NCBI GenBank assembly: GCA_016213205.1
Contig: JACRAZ010000059.1
Location: forward strand, 52,434-116,433
From: Burkholderiales bacterium
GTDB lineage: Bacteria > Pseudomonadota > Gammaproteobacteria > Burkholderiales > Burkholderiaceae_C
DNA length: 64,000 bases
Direction: 5' to 3'
A program made the position numbers and the translations under genes. The notes beneath the pieces are model-generated. The model was not told the DNA's origin. It saw only the letters and a program-made list of their open reading frames with translations, and searched no databases. Within the stretch, counting starts at the first letter, position 1; the number at the start of each line of letters is the position of its first letter. This document shows positions 9,633 through 17,511 of the stretch, one piece after another.

Positions 9633-10820
9633 TCAGCGGCGGCCGAACATCATCTGCCGCGCCAGCAGGCCGCGCGCCCAGGGCATGGCCTGCAGCGCGG
9701 CCAGGCCCAGCCCGCGTGCCGTGGGCAGCCCTGGCACATGCCAGGTGAAGCTGCGCGCGAGGAAATCGGTGGCGGCGATCATGGCCCAGCGGTCCGGCGC
9801 GCGCGACCATTCCACCCGGCGCAGCGCCGAGGCCAGCGTGGCGTTCTCGCGCAAGGCCTGCACCAGCTCGAATGCATCCCGCAGGCCCAGGTTCAGGCCC
9901 TGGCCGGCCACCGGGTGCAGGGTCTGCGCCGCATTGCCGATGCGCACGGTGCAGCCTTCCACCAGCGTGCGCTCGGCGTTCAGCCCCAGCGCAAAGGCCT
10001 TCAGTGGGCTCAAGGCCACCAGCGTGCCGGCCACCTCGGGCAGCTGGCTTTGCAGCACCACGAGGCGCTGCGCATCACTGAGCTCGCGCACCGGGTCGTC
10101 GGCCGCGTCCACGCACCACACCAGCGCGGCGCGCTGGCGGCCCTCGGCCGGCGGCAGCGGCAGCAGGGCCAGCGGGCCCTGGCGCGTGAAGCGCTCGATC
10201 GCCAGGCCCGGCGTGCCGCCCTCGAGCGTGACGCTGCCCACCCAGGCGGTCTGCCCGTAGTCGCGCGCCACTGCCTTGCGCGCCTGCTCGCCGAACACGC
10301 CACCTTCGGCCACCACGGCCAGGTCGAAGCGTTCGCTGATGCCGGCATCCACCTCCACGCCGTCGGGCACGGGCTTGAGCGCCGTCACCGCGGTGCCGAA
10401 GCGGCTGGCCAGGCGCTGCGGCTGCTCGGCAGCGGTGGCCAGCCAGGCCGCCTGCAGCGGCGCCACCAGCTGGCCGTAGCTGAGCACCGCGCCCAGCATC
10501 GGCACCGCCATTTCGGCGGCGTGAATGCGCACGGCGGCCTCCAGGCGGCCCAGCGCCAGCGTGGGCGGTGCCTGCGACACGTGCACCTGGCGGATCGGCT
10601 GGGCCGCCGCGCGGGGCCAGCAGCCCAGGCGCTCGAGCAGCTGCACGCTGCCCAGCGAGAGCGCCAGCGTGCGCGGGTCGCCCGACACATCGGCCTCGGC
10701 CGGCCGCGCGTCCAGCAGCGTCAGCCGCGCCTCGGGCAGCAGGCGGGCCGCCTGCAAGGCCAGCGCCAGCCCCACGGGGCCGGCTCCGATCACGGCAATA
10801 TTCAGCGCAGCACGGTCCAT
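9633..10820 (-). CDS. UbiH/UbiF-family FAD-dependent aromatic hydroxylase
   Basis: A 395-residue flavoprotein monooxygenase. It has an N-terminal dinucleotide fold (VIGAGPVGLALAL), the second FAD contact around GDPRTLALS, and the UbiH-type C-terminal signature LHPVAGQGLNLGLRDA. The family hydroxylates ubiquinone precursors, so a role in ubiquinone biosynthesis is likely, but which ring position cannot be read. Start ATG 10820 (MDRAALNIAV) is chosen; ATG 10865 in the same frame would add 15 residues and run into the facing SPFH promoter and hairpin. Neither start has a good ribosome site. Confidence 0.88.
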   Translation of the reverse strand: MDRAALNIAVIGAGPVGLALALQAARLLPEARLTLLDARPAEADVSGDPRTLALSLGSVQLLERLGCWPRAAAQPIRQVHVSQAPPTLALGRLEAAVRIHAAEMAVPMLGAVLSYGQLVAPLQAAWLATAAEQPQRLASRFGTAVTALKPVPDGVEVDAGISERFDLAVVAEGGVFGEQARKAVARDYGQTAWVGSVTLEGGTPGLAIERFTRQGPLALLPLPPAEGRQRAALVWCVDAADDPVRELSDAQRLVVLQSQLPEVAGTLVALSPLKAFALGLNAERTLVEGCTVRIGNAAQTLHPVAGQGLNLGLRDAFELVQALRENATLASALRRVEWSRAPDRWAMIAATDFLARSFTWHVPGLPTARGLGLAALQAMPWARGLLARQMMFGRR

Positions 10821-10828
10821 GGGGGCCG

Positions 10829-10861
10829 TATTATTCGCCGCACCCGTAGTGTTCGGGTGCG
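10829..10861 (+). promoter_or_regulatory. Putative -10 and leader stem-loop of the SPFH operon
   Basis: A -10-like TATTAT lies at 10829-10834. It is followed by a perfect 8-bp stem (CGCACCCG at 10839-10846, CGGGTGCG at 10854-10861) with a 7-nt loop, then by an AGGAGGG ribosome site and ATG 10881. No clear -35 is visible. The stem lies in the expected leader, so it may affect translation or mRNA life, or be a protein site. Confidence 0.45.
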
Positions 10862-10880
10862 TCATCGTTAGGAGGGCAGC

Positions 10881-11930
10881 ATGGGCCTGATGGATTTCAT
10901 CAAGAAACAGTTCATCGACATCCTGGAATGGCAGGAAAGCGGCGATGGCGTGCTGGCCTGGCGCTACCCGATGGCCGACAACGAAATCCAGTACGGCGCC
11001 TCGCTCACCGTGCGCGAGAGCCAGATGGCCCTGTTCATCAACGAGGGCAAGGTGGCCGACGTGTTCGTGCCCGGCATGTACAAGCTGACGACGCAGACGC
11101 TGCCGGTGCTCACCTACCTGAAGAACTGGGACAAGCTGTTCCAGAGCCCGTTCAAGAGCGACGTGGTCTTCTTCAGCACCCGCCAGCAGATCGACCAGCG
11201 CTGGGGCACCCAGCAGCCGGTGACCATCCGCGACAAGGACTTCGGCGCGGTGCGCCTGCGTGCCTTCGGCAACTACGCCTACCGCATCGTCGACCCGAAG
11301 AAGTTCTTCACCGAGATCTCCGGCACACGCGACACCTACACCGCGGCCGACCTCGACGGCCAGCTGCGCGGCCTGATGTTGCAGCACATCAGCGACGCGG
11401 TGGCGCAAAGCGGCATCGCCTTCCTCGACCTGGCGGCCAACCAGATCGAATTCGCCAAGCAGTTGCTGGCGGCCACCGCGCCCTCGTTCGAGGCCATCGG
11501 ATTGAAGCTCGAAGGCGTGACGGTGCAGAACGTCTCGCTGCCCGAGGAACTGCAGAAGATCCTCGACCAAAAAATCGGCATGGGCATGGTCGGCAACGAC
11601 ATGGGCAAGTTCATGCAGTACCAGACGGCCCAGGCCATGCCCGAGCTGGCCAAGGGCGCGGCCGATGGCGGCGGCGGCATGGCCGGCAGCGCGATGGGCC
11701 TGGGCGCCGGCGTGGCGCTGGGCCAGGTGATGGCGCAGAACCTCGCGGCCGGCTTCCAGGGCAGCAACGCGGCCGCGGCCGGCGCTGCGGCGGCCGCCGC
11801 CGCGGCGGTGATGAAGCCCGACGAAGTGATGGCCACGCTGGAGAAGCTGGCCGACCTGAAGGCCAAGGGCATCCTCACCGAGGAGGAGTTCAGCGCCAAG
11901 AAGGCCGAGTTGCTGAAGAAGCTCGTCTAG
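10881..11930 (+). CDS. SPFH domain protein with C-terminal SHOCT, YdjI-like
   Basis: A 349-residue protein without signal peptide. Residues about 20-235 are an SPFH/band-7-like domain of the bacterial YdjI (virion-core-like) branch, with VPGMYKLTTQTLPVLTYLKN and a DFGAVRLRAFGNYAYRI strand region. A Gly/Ala-rich linker (about 255-310) follows, including a run of alanines. A SHOCT motif (about 317-349, LEKLADLKAKGILTEEEF) closes the protein. SPFH proteins form membrane-associated rings; SHOCT is a short oligomerisation or membrane-linking motif. First gene of an operon with the DUF4178 and DUF350 genes, with an AGGAGGG ribosome site. A role in envelope stress or membrane scaffolding is inferred from family and neighbours. 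Confidence 0.88.
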   Translation: MGLMDFIKKQFIDILEWQESGDGVLAWRYPMADNEIQYGASLTVRESQMALFINEGKVADVFVPGMYKLTTQTLPVLTYLKNWDKLFQSPFKSDVVFFSTRQQIDQRWGTQQPVTIRDKDFGAVRLRAFGNYAYRIVDPKKFFTEISGTRDTYTAADLDGQLRGLMLQHISDAVAQSGIAFLDLAANQIEFAKQLLAATAPSFEAIGLKLEGVTVQNVSLPEELQKILDQKIGMGMVGNDMGKFMQYQTAQAMPELAKGAADGGGGMAGSAMGLGAGVALGQVMAQNLAAGFQGSNAAAAGAAAAAAAAVMKPDEVMATLEKLADLKAKGILTEEEFSAKKAELLKKLV

Positions 11931-11931
11931 C

Positions 11932-13515
11932 TTGGTTTCGCAGTCCCAGCGCGCCTGGCGCGCAGCCTGTCCGAACTGCGGCGCACCGGTCGAGTTTGCC
12001 TCGGCCGCGTCGGCCAGCGCCGTCTGCAGCTTCTGCCGCTCCACGCTGCTGCGCGACGGCGAGGCGCTCCAGCGCATCGGCACCAGCGCCGAACTGTTCG
12101 ACGACCACTCGCCGCTGCAGCTGCACGCGGCGGGCAAGTACCTCGGCCAGGCCTTCACGCTGGTGGGCCGCCAGCAGCTGGGCTACGAAGGCGGCAGCTG
12201 GAACGAATGGCATGCGCTGTTCGATGGCGGCGACGGCGGCTTCCGCTCGGGCTGGCTGTCGGAGGACAACGGCGCCTACGTCATCGGCTTCGACGCGCCG
12301 CTGTCGGGCCCGGTGCCCGAGCCGGCCGACCTGAACCCGGGCGAGCGGCGCGTCGTCAGCGGCGCGATCTGGGACGTGGCGTCGGTGCAGCGCGCCAAGG
12401 TGCTGGCCGCCGAGGGCGAGCTGCCGCTGCCGCCGCGGCTCGATGGCGGCGAGTTCGTGGTCGCCGACCTGCGCAACCAGGCCGGCGAAGTGGGCACGCT
12501 CGACTGGCGCGAGCCGCAACATCCGGGCTGGTCGGTGGGCCGTTCGGTGCGGCTGGCCGATCTGGCCATGACCGGCCTGCGCGAGGACAGCACGAAGTCG
12601 CTGGCCGGCCGCACCATCGAATGCCCGAGCTGCGGCGCCTCGCTCGAGCCGAAGCTGGAGACCACGCAATCCATCGTCTGCGGCCAGTGCAAGGCGGTGG
12701 TGGACCTGTCCAAGGGCGTGGGCGGCGAACTCGCGCACTATGCGCAGGACAACGCGGGCGCCCCGCCGCTGATCCCGCTGGGCCGCACCGGCACGCTGGC
12801 CTTGGGCGGCAAGGCCAAGCCGCTGCCCTGGCAGGTGGTGGGCTACGCCGAACGCATCGAGGTCGATGTCGAGGCCGGCGAGGAGCAGGTCACCTGGCGC
12901 GAGTACCTGCTCTACAACCGCACGGAAGGGTTTGCCTTCCTGGTGGATGCCGAGGACGGCTGGAGTTATGCCAACCCGATCACCGGCGTGCCCAAGCTGC
13001 GCGACAAGCGGGCCGACTACCAGGGCACCAGCTACCAGCAGCTCTACAGCTACAGCGGTGCGGTGACCTATGTGCTGGGCGAGTTCTACTGGCGCCTGAA
13101 GAAGGGCGAGAAGACCCGCAACACCGATTTCGCCGCTGGCGACAAGCGCCTGAACCGCGAGCAGACCGGCCAGGAAGTCACCTGGTCGGCCGGCGCCACG
13201 CTGGATGCCGACGTGGTGGCCAAGGCCTTCGGCCTGAACACGATGGAGGCGATGGCGATGCGCCGCGATGCCTCCGCGCTGAGCGGTGGCGGCAAACGCT
13301 CGCTGATGTTCTGGGTGGTGCTGACGGTGCTGGCGCTGCTGGTGCTGATGAGCCTGTTCCGCTGCGCCACCACCGACGATTGCCAGCCCCTGCGCGACAC
13401 CTTCGGCGCGGCCAGCACCGAGTACCAGCAATGCCTGGCCAACAACCGCTCGGGCAGCACCCGCACGGGCGGTGGTTCGTACGGCGGCTTCAGTTCAGGC
13501 GGCGGCCACAAGTGA
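11932..13515 (+). CDS. DUF4178 domain protein with two zinc ribbons and a C-terminal membrane anchor
   Basis: A 527-residue protein. An N-terminal zinc ribbon (CPNC then CSFC) opens it, a DUF4178-like domain follows, then a second zinc ribbon (CPSC then CGQC, near residue 228), a second DUF4178-like domain (WREYLLYN, GFAFLVDAEDGW), one membrane helix near residues 460-480 and a Gly/Ser-rich tail. The only reasonable start is TTG 11932, 2 bp after the SPFH stop, implying translational coupling. DUF4178 has no known activity; the family recurs beside SPFH, DUF350 and spermidine-synthase-like genes. The two ribbon-domain units look like an internal duplication. Confidence 0.83.
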   Translation: MVSQSQRAWRAACPNCGAPVEFASAASASAVCSFCRSTLLRDGEALQRIGTSAELFDDHSPLQLHAAGKYLGQAFTLVGRQQLGYEGGSWNEWHALFDGGDGGFRSGWLSEDNGAYVIGFDAPLSGPVPEPADLNPGERRVVSGAIWDVASVQRAKVLAAEGELPLPPRLDGGEFVVADLRNQAGEVGTLDWREPQHPGWSVGRSVRLADLAMTGLREDSTKSLAGRTIECPSCGASLEPKLETTQSIVCGQCKAVVDLSKGVGGELAHYAQDNAGAPPLIPLGRTGTLALGGKAKPLPWQVVGYAERIEVDVEAGEEQVTWREYLLYNRTEGFAFLVDAEDGWSYANPITGVPKLRDKRADYQGTSYQQLYSYSGAVTYVLGEFYWRLKKGEKTRNTDFAAGDKRLNREQTGQEVTWSAGATLDADVVAKAFGLNTMEAMAMRRDASALSGGGKRSLMFWVVLTVLALLVLMSLFRCATTDDCQPLRDTFGAASTEYQQCLANNRSGSTRTGGGSYGGFSSGGGHK

Positions 13516-13549
13516 GGCCGGCCGCAACCCCACCACAGGAGTGACCATC

Positions 13550-13771
13550 ATGGGATTCGAATGGCTCAAGCCCGCCGTCGTGCTGGGCTCCATCCTCTAC
13601 GCGGTGATCGGCGTCGTGGTGCTGTGGGTCAGCTTCGTCGTGATCGACAAGCTCACGCCCTACAAGCTGTGGGACGAGATCGTCGAGCACAAGAACGTGG
13701 CGCTGGCCATCGTGGTGGCGGGCATGTTCATCGCCATCGGGCAGATCGTGGCGGCGGCGATCCACGGCTGA
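13550..13771 (+). CDS. DUF350 (YjfL-like) small membrane protein
   Basis: A 73-residue protein with two hydrophobic helices (about 10-31 and 49-71) joined by a charged loop that contains YKLWDEIVEHKN, the hallmark of DUF350. Start ATG 13550 has a CAGGAG site 7 nt upstream. In the YjfL family the helices usually occur in pairs or tandem sets; this is a single unit. It is the third gene of the SPFH operon, 34 bp after DUF4178. Function is unknown, but the family belongs to predicted membrane-stress neighbourhoods with PspA-like or SPFH proteins and polyamine enzymes. Confidence 0.86.
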   Translation: MGFEWLKPAVVLGSILYAVIGVVVLWVSFVVIDKLTPYKLWDEIVEHKNVALAIVVAGMFIAIGQIVAAAIHG

Positions 13772-13781
13772 CGCCGCCCGG

Positions 13782-13802
13782 CCCGGCAGCAGGCCTGCCG
13801 GG
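13782..13802. terminator. Hairpin between convergent DUF350 and S9 peptidase genes
   Basis: A perfect 8-bp stem, CCCGGCAG (13782-13789) and CTGCCGGG (13795-13802), with a 5-nt loop, between two convergent stop codons. There is no U-run, so it may act with Rho or only protect 3' ends. Confidence 0.5.
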
Positions 13803-13838
13803 GGTGAGGGCCGGGCCGCCAGCGCGCCGCGGCGCGCC

Positions 13839-15821
13839 TCACTGGGCCGCAGGCGGGGCCAGGTGCCGTGCCAGGAACGCCTCCAGGGCCTTGAACACCT
13901 GCAGCCGGTGCGGCCCGTGGCTGACGCCATGGTCCCCGCCTTCCAGCGTGATCAGCTCCACCGGCTTGCCCGCGCGGCGCAGCGCCTTGTCCATCAGCTC
14001 GCTTTGTTCCAGCGGTACCGTCCGGTCATGGCTGCCGTGCACCAGCAGCACCGGCGCCTCGAACTGCGCGGCCCGCCGGCTGGGCGAGGTCTGTTCCAGT
14101 TGTTCGGCGTCTTTCCAGATCGAACCCACCGCGCGCTCGAAGCCGGCGCGGCCCTCGACGAAGTCTTGCCGGTGAGCGGCCATCGCGGGCAGGTCGGTGA
14201 CGCCGTTGATGCTGACCACGCAGCGGAACTGCCGAGGCGTCTTGGCGCCGCCCATCAGCGCGGCATAGCCGCCATAGCTGCCGCCCACGACGCACACCCG
14301 TGACTTGTCGATCGTGCCGCGCTCGATGACGGCCTGCAGCGCGTCGTTCAGGTCGTCCTGCATCTCCAGGCCCCAGCGCTTGAGGCCGGCCTTCATGTGC
14401 TCGCGGCCCCAGCCCGAGGAGCCGCGGAAGTCCACCTGCAGCACCGCGTAGCCGCGGCTGGCCAGGAACTGCACCCAGGGGTCGAAGTCCAGCGTGTCGT
14501 TGCTGGTCGGGCCGCCGTGCGGCAGCAGCACGGCCGGCAGCGCGCGGGGCTCCACGCCGACAGGCAGTGTCAGCAGCGAGGGCAACTTGCGGCCGTCCCG
14601 GGCCTGCAGCACGAGCCGGGATTTCTTGGGCAGCACCGCGCCTTCCAGCTCGGGGTAGGTGTCGGCCAGCAGGGCCAGCGAACCACGGTCGCGCATGGCC
14701 ACGTAGTACTGGCCCGGCACCGCATTGCCTTCGGAGTACAGCAGCACACGCTTGCCGTCGGCGCTGAACTGCAGCAAGGTGTTGCGCCGCGCGGGCAGGG
14801 CCTGGTCGATGCCGCGGGCCAGCGCGCGCGCCTCGTCGTTCCAGTAGCTCGCGGCGGTGTTGCCGATGCCGCTGGACCGGATGCCGGCCACCTCGCCGCT
14901 GCCCGGCAGCGTGACCAGCGAGCCCCCGACATCGAACACCTGGTGGCTCAGCAGCACCTTGCGTGGCAGGCCGGGCGTGCCCAGGTCGGCCAGTTGCACC
15001 GATTGGCGGCCCTCGAAATCGGCCACCACGTACAGCTGCTGCGGGTCGGGCCCGAAGCCCAGCGGGTGCACTGCCGTGTCGGCCAGCAGGTCGAACTTCC
15101 AGAGCGTGCGCCAGTTCTGGCCGTCCGGATCGCAGGCGCGGACCTCGACGACACCATCGACCTGGCCGATGCCCACCCGCACCCGGTGGTTTTGGTCGGT
15201 GATCCACTGCCGCACGCCCTGCGCGGCGGCATGCACCCGTTCGCGCTCGCCGTTGTCGAGGTTGATGCGGAAGACGGCGGGCTCGGCCACCCGGTGTTCG
15301 TCCAGCGCCACCAGGATGTGGCGGCCATCCTCGGGCAGCCAGTCGACCACCTGATCCTGGAGCTGGGCGACCATGCCGCTGCTGCCCACGCGGCGTCGCT
15401 GCACCAGTTCGATGTTGGATTTGCCACTGCGGTGCACCGAGATCAGCCGCGTCTCGATCGAGCCGGTCCAGTCGCGCTGGCTGGGCAGCGCGACGCTGGC
15501 CACCAGGCGCTCGTTGCTGGCCCAACGCACCCACCGGAAGCGGGCGCTGCGGTTGTCGGCCTTGTAGGGCAGCACGGGCGGCTGGCTGCCATCGAGCGTG
15601 CGGATCACCAGCGCCGTTTCTTCGCCGATGTCGACCAGCGCGGCGTAGCGCAGGCCGTCGGGCGACAGGCTCACGTTCTGCACCTGCGGCATGCGGGCGA
15701 AGGCCTCGACCGAGGGCCGGGTGGGCTTGGCGTCCGCCGCCACGGCAGCCCCCGGGGCCAGCAGGCTGGCGCCCGCCAGCAGGCCCAGCGCCAGCGCGCG
15801 GGCCATGGTCCGAATGTTCAT
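13839..15821 (-). CDS. S9 family prolyl-oligopeptidase-like serine peptidase, exported
   Basis: A 660-residue protein with a clear signal peptide (cleavage near AAVAADA, residue 29), an N-terminal WD40/beta-propeller-like region (about 40-390) and a C-terminal alpha/beta hydrolase. The catalytic triad can be placed: Ser515 in GGSYGGY, Asp599 in HGSHDRTVP and His631 in GGDHGVS. Acyl-aminoacyl or dipeptidyl peptidases of this type degrade short peptides in the periplasm. ATG 15821 has a GGGAGGA site. It lies antiparallel between the DUF350 gene and the aminopropyltransferase gene, so it interrupts what otherwise looks like a single module. Confidence 0.93.
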   Translation of the reverse strand: MNIRTMARALALGLLAGASLLAPGAAVAADAKPTRPSVEAFARMPQVQNVSLSPDGLRYAALVDIGEETALVIRTLDGSQPPVLPYKADNRSARFRWVRWASNERLVASVALPSQRDWTGSIETRLISVHRSGKSNIELVQRRRVGSSGMVAQLQDQVVDWLPEDGRHILVALDEHRVAEPAVFRINLDNGERERVHAAAQGVRQWITDQNHRVRVGIGQVDGVVEVRACDPDGQNWRTLWKFDLLADTAVHPLGFGPDPQQLYVVADFEGRQSVQLADLGTPGLPRKVLLSHQVFDVGGSLVTLPGSGEVAGIRSSGIGNTAASYWNDEARALARGIDQALPARRNTLLQFSADGKRVLLYSEGNAVPGQYYVAMRDRGSLALLADTYPELEGAVLPKKSRLVLQARDGRKLPSLLTLPVGVEPRALPAVLLPHGGPTSNDTLDFDPWVQFLASRGYAVLQVDFRGSSGWGREHMKAGLKRWGLEMQDDLNDALQAVIERGTIDKSRVCVVGGSYGGYAALMGGAKTPRQFRCVVSINGVTDLPAMAAHRQDFVEGRAGFERAVGSIWKDAEQLEQTSPSRRAAQFEAPVLLVHGSHDRTVPLEQSELMDKALRRAGKPVELITLEGGDHGVSHGPHRLQVFKALEAFLARHLAPPAAQ

Positions 15822-15897
15822 CTCTGATCCTCCCTGGTGCGTGGGCGCCTTGCGGGATCCTGGCGCACGTGTTCGCGGCCAGCATGATAGGCGCTGC

Positions 15898-15903
15898 TAC
15901 GCT
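15898..15903 (+). promoter_or_regulatory. Putative -10 of the aminopropyltransferase gene
   Basis: TACGCT ends 6 nt before ATG 15910, and no Shine-Dalgarno is visible. If used, transcription would begin at or next to the A of ATG and give a leaderless message. No convincing -35 was seen, so the call rests on spacing and on similar layouts at rsmB and murU. Confidence 0.35.
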
Positions 15904-15909
15904 CGCGCC

Positions 15910-17511
15910 ATGTCCTCGTCCACCACCGCCCCCCCCGAGCCCGGAGCCGACGCCGCGGCCCCCGCGGCGCCCACGCCCATCTCGTCGGGCGAGCTCGCGC
16001 TGCTGGCCTCGGTGTTCGTGATCGCGGCCTGCGGGCTGGTGTACGAGCTGGCCGCCGGGGCGCTGGCGAGCTACCTGCTCGGCGACTCGGTGCTGCAGTT
16101 CTCCACCGTGATCGGCAGCTACCTGTTCGCGATGGGCATCGGCTCCTGGCTCAGCCGCTACATCGAACACCAGCTGGTCGCGCAGTTCCTGCGCATCGAG
16201 CTGCTGGTGGGCCTGCTGGGCGGGCTGATGCCGGCAGCCCTGTTCATGCTGCACAGCCTGCTGCCGCTGGGCCACGTGCTGGCCTTCAAGCTGATGCTCT
16301 ACGCGATGGTGATCGCGGTGGGCGTGCTGGTCGGGCTGGAGATCCCGCTGGTGATGCGCATCCTGAAGCGCCACTTTCGCGAGCGGTATGCGCTGCGCGA
16401 GCTGGTCTCGCAGGTGCTCACCTTCGACTACCTCGGCGCACTGGCGGTGTCGGTGGCCTTCCCGCTGCTGCTGGTGCCACAGCTGGGGCTGATCCGCACG
16501 GGGGTGTTCTTCGGCCTGCTCAACGCCGTGGTGGCGGTGTGGGCGTTGTGGCTGTTCCGCGCCGAGCTGCGGGCCTGGCGCATGCATGCACTGGCCTGCG
16601 CCGGGGTGGTGCTGGCGCTGGGGGCGGCCATGCTGGGCGCCGACGCGCTGTCCACCTGGGCCGAAGACCGCTTCTACGGCGACCGTGTCGTGCTGCGTGA
16701 AACCAGCGCCTACCAGCGCGTGGTGCTCACCTCGGGACCATCGGGCGTGCGCCTGTTCCTCAACGGCAACCTGCAGTTCCACTCGAAGGACGAGTACCGT
16801 TACCACGAATCCCTGGTGCACCCGGCGATGGCCGCGCATGGCGCCCCCAAGCGGGTGCTGGTGCTCGGCGGCGGCGACGGCATGGCGGTGCGCGAGGTGC
16901 TGAAGTACCCCAGCGTCGAGCAGGTCACGCTGGTCGAGCTGGATCCGCACATGACCCGGTTGTTCGCGCAGATGCCGATGCTGCGCACCATCAACCACGA
17001 CGCGCTGCTATCGTCGAAAGTGCGCGTCATCAATGCCGATGCCTTCGGCTGGCTCGAAACACAGGACACCGTGTTCGACGTGATCGTGGTCGACTTCCCC
17101 GATCCCACCAACTTTGCGCTCGGCAAGCTCTACACCACCAGCTTCTACCAGCGGCTGGACCAGCACCTGGCCGCCGGCGGCTACGCGGTGGTGCAGACCA
17201 CCTCGCCGCTGATCGCGCGCCGCAGCTTCTGGACGGTGGTGGCCACCATCGAGGCCGTGGGCCTGCAGGCCACGCCGTACCACGCCCATGTGCCCAGCTT
17301 CGGCGAATGGGGCTTCGTGCTCGCGCACCGCCGGCCTTGGCAGCCACCACGGCAGCTGCCCGAGGGCCTGCGTTTCCTCACCGCCGCTGCCTGGCCGGCG
17401 CTGCTGGACTTTCCGCCCGACATGGCGCGCGTGCCGGCCGAGCCGAACCGCCTGTCCAACCAGGGCCTGGTGCACACCTTCGAAGAAGAATGGGGCAAGG
17501 TGCACGAGTGA
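15910..17511 (+). CDS. Membrane-fused spermidine-synthase-like aminopropyltransferase
   Basis: A 533-residue protein. Residues about 27-245 form roughly seven membrane helices. The C-terminal half is a spermidine-synthase fold: LVLGGGDGMAVREVLKYP (about 317-334) is the decarboxylated-SAM loop, LVELD follows, and VVDFPDPT (394-400) keeps both catalytic-region aspartates seen in SpeE. SAYQR (266-270) and DEYRYHESLVHPA (294-306) match polyamine-binding segments. The key residues are retained, so an active aminopropyltransferase is plausible; the acceptor is unknown. It overlaps the next gene by 4 bp. Soluble SpeE is about 280 residues, so the membrane half is an added domain. speD lies 4.2 kb downstream. 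Confidence 0.88.
   Translation: MSSSTTAPPEPGADAAAPAAPTPISSGELALLASVFVIAACGLVYELAAGALASYLLGDSVLQFSTVIGSYLFAMGIGSWLSRYIEHQLVAQFLRIELLVGLLGGLMPAALFMLHSLLPLGHVLAFKLMLYAMVIAVGVLVGLEIPLVMRILKRHFRERYALRELVSQVLTFDYLGALAVSVAFPLLLVPQLGLIRTGVFFGLLNAVVAVWALWLFRAELRAWRMHALACAGVVLALGAAMLGADALSTWAEDRFYGDRVVLRETSAYQRVVLTSGPSGVRLFLNGNLQFHSKDEYRYHESLVHPAMAAHGAPKRVLVLGGGDGMAVREVLKYPSVEQVTLVELDPHMTRLFAQMPMLRTINHDALLSSKVRVINADAFGWLETQDTVFDVIVVDFPDPTNFALGKLYTTSFYQRLDQHLAAGGYAVVQTTSPLIARRSFWTVVATIEAVGLQATPYHAHVPSFGEWGFVLAHRRPWQPPRQLPEGLRFLTAAAWPALLDFPPDMARVPAEPNRLSNQGLVHTFEEEWGKVHE

Noticed and set aside
17307..17507. N-terminal extension of the flavin oxidoreductase
   Set aside because: It lies inside the aminopropyltransferase gene; GTG 17508 gives an immediate twin-arginine signal.
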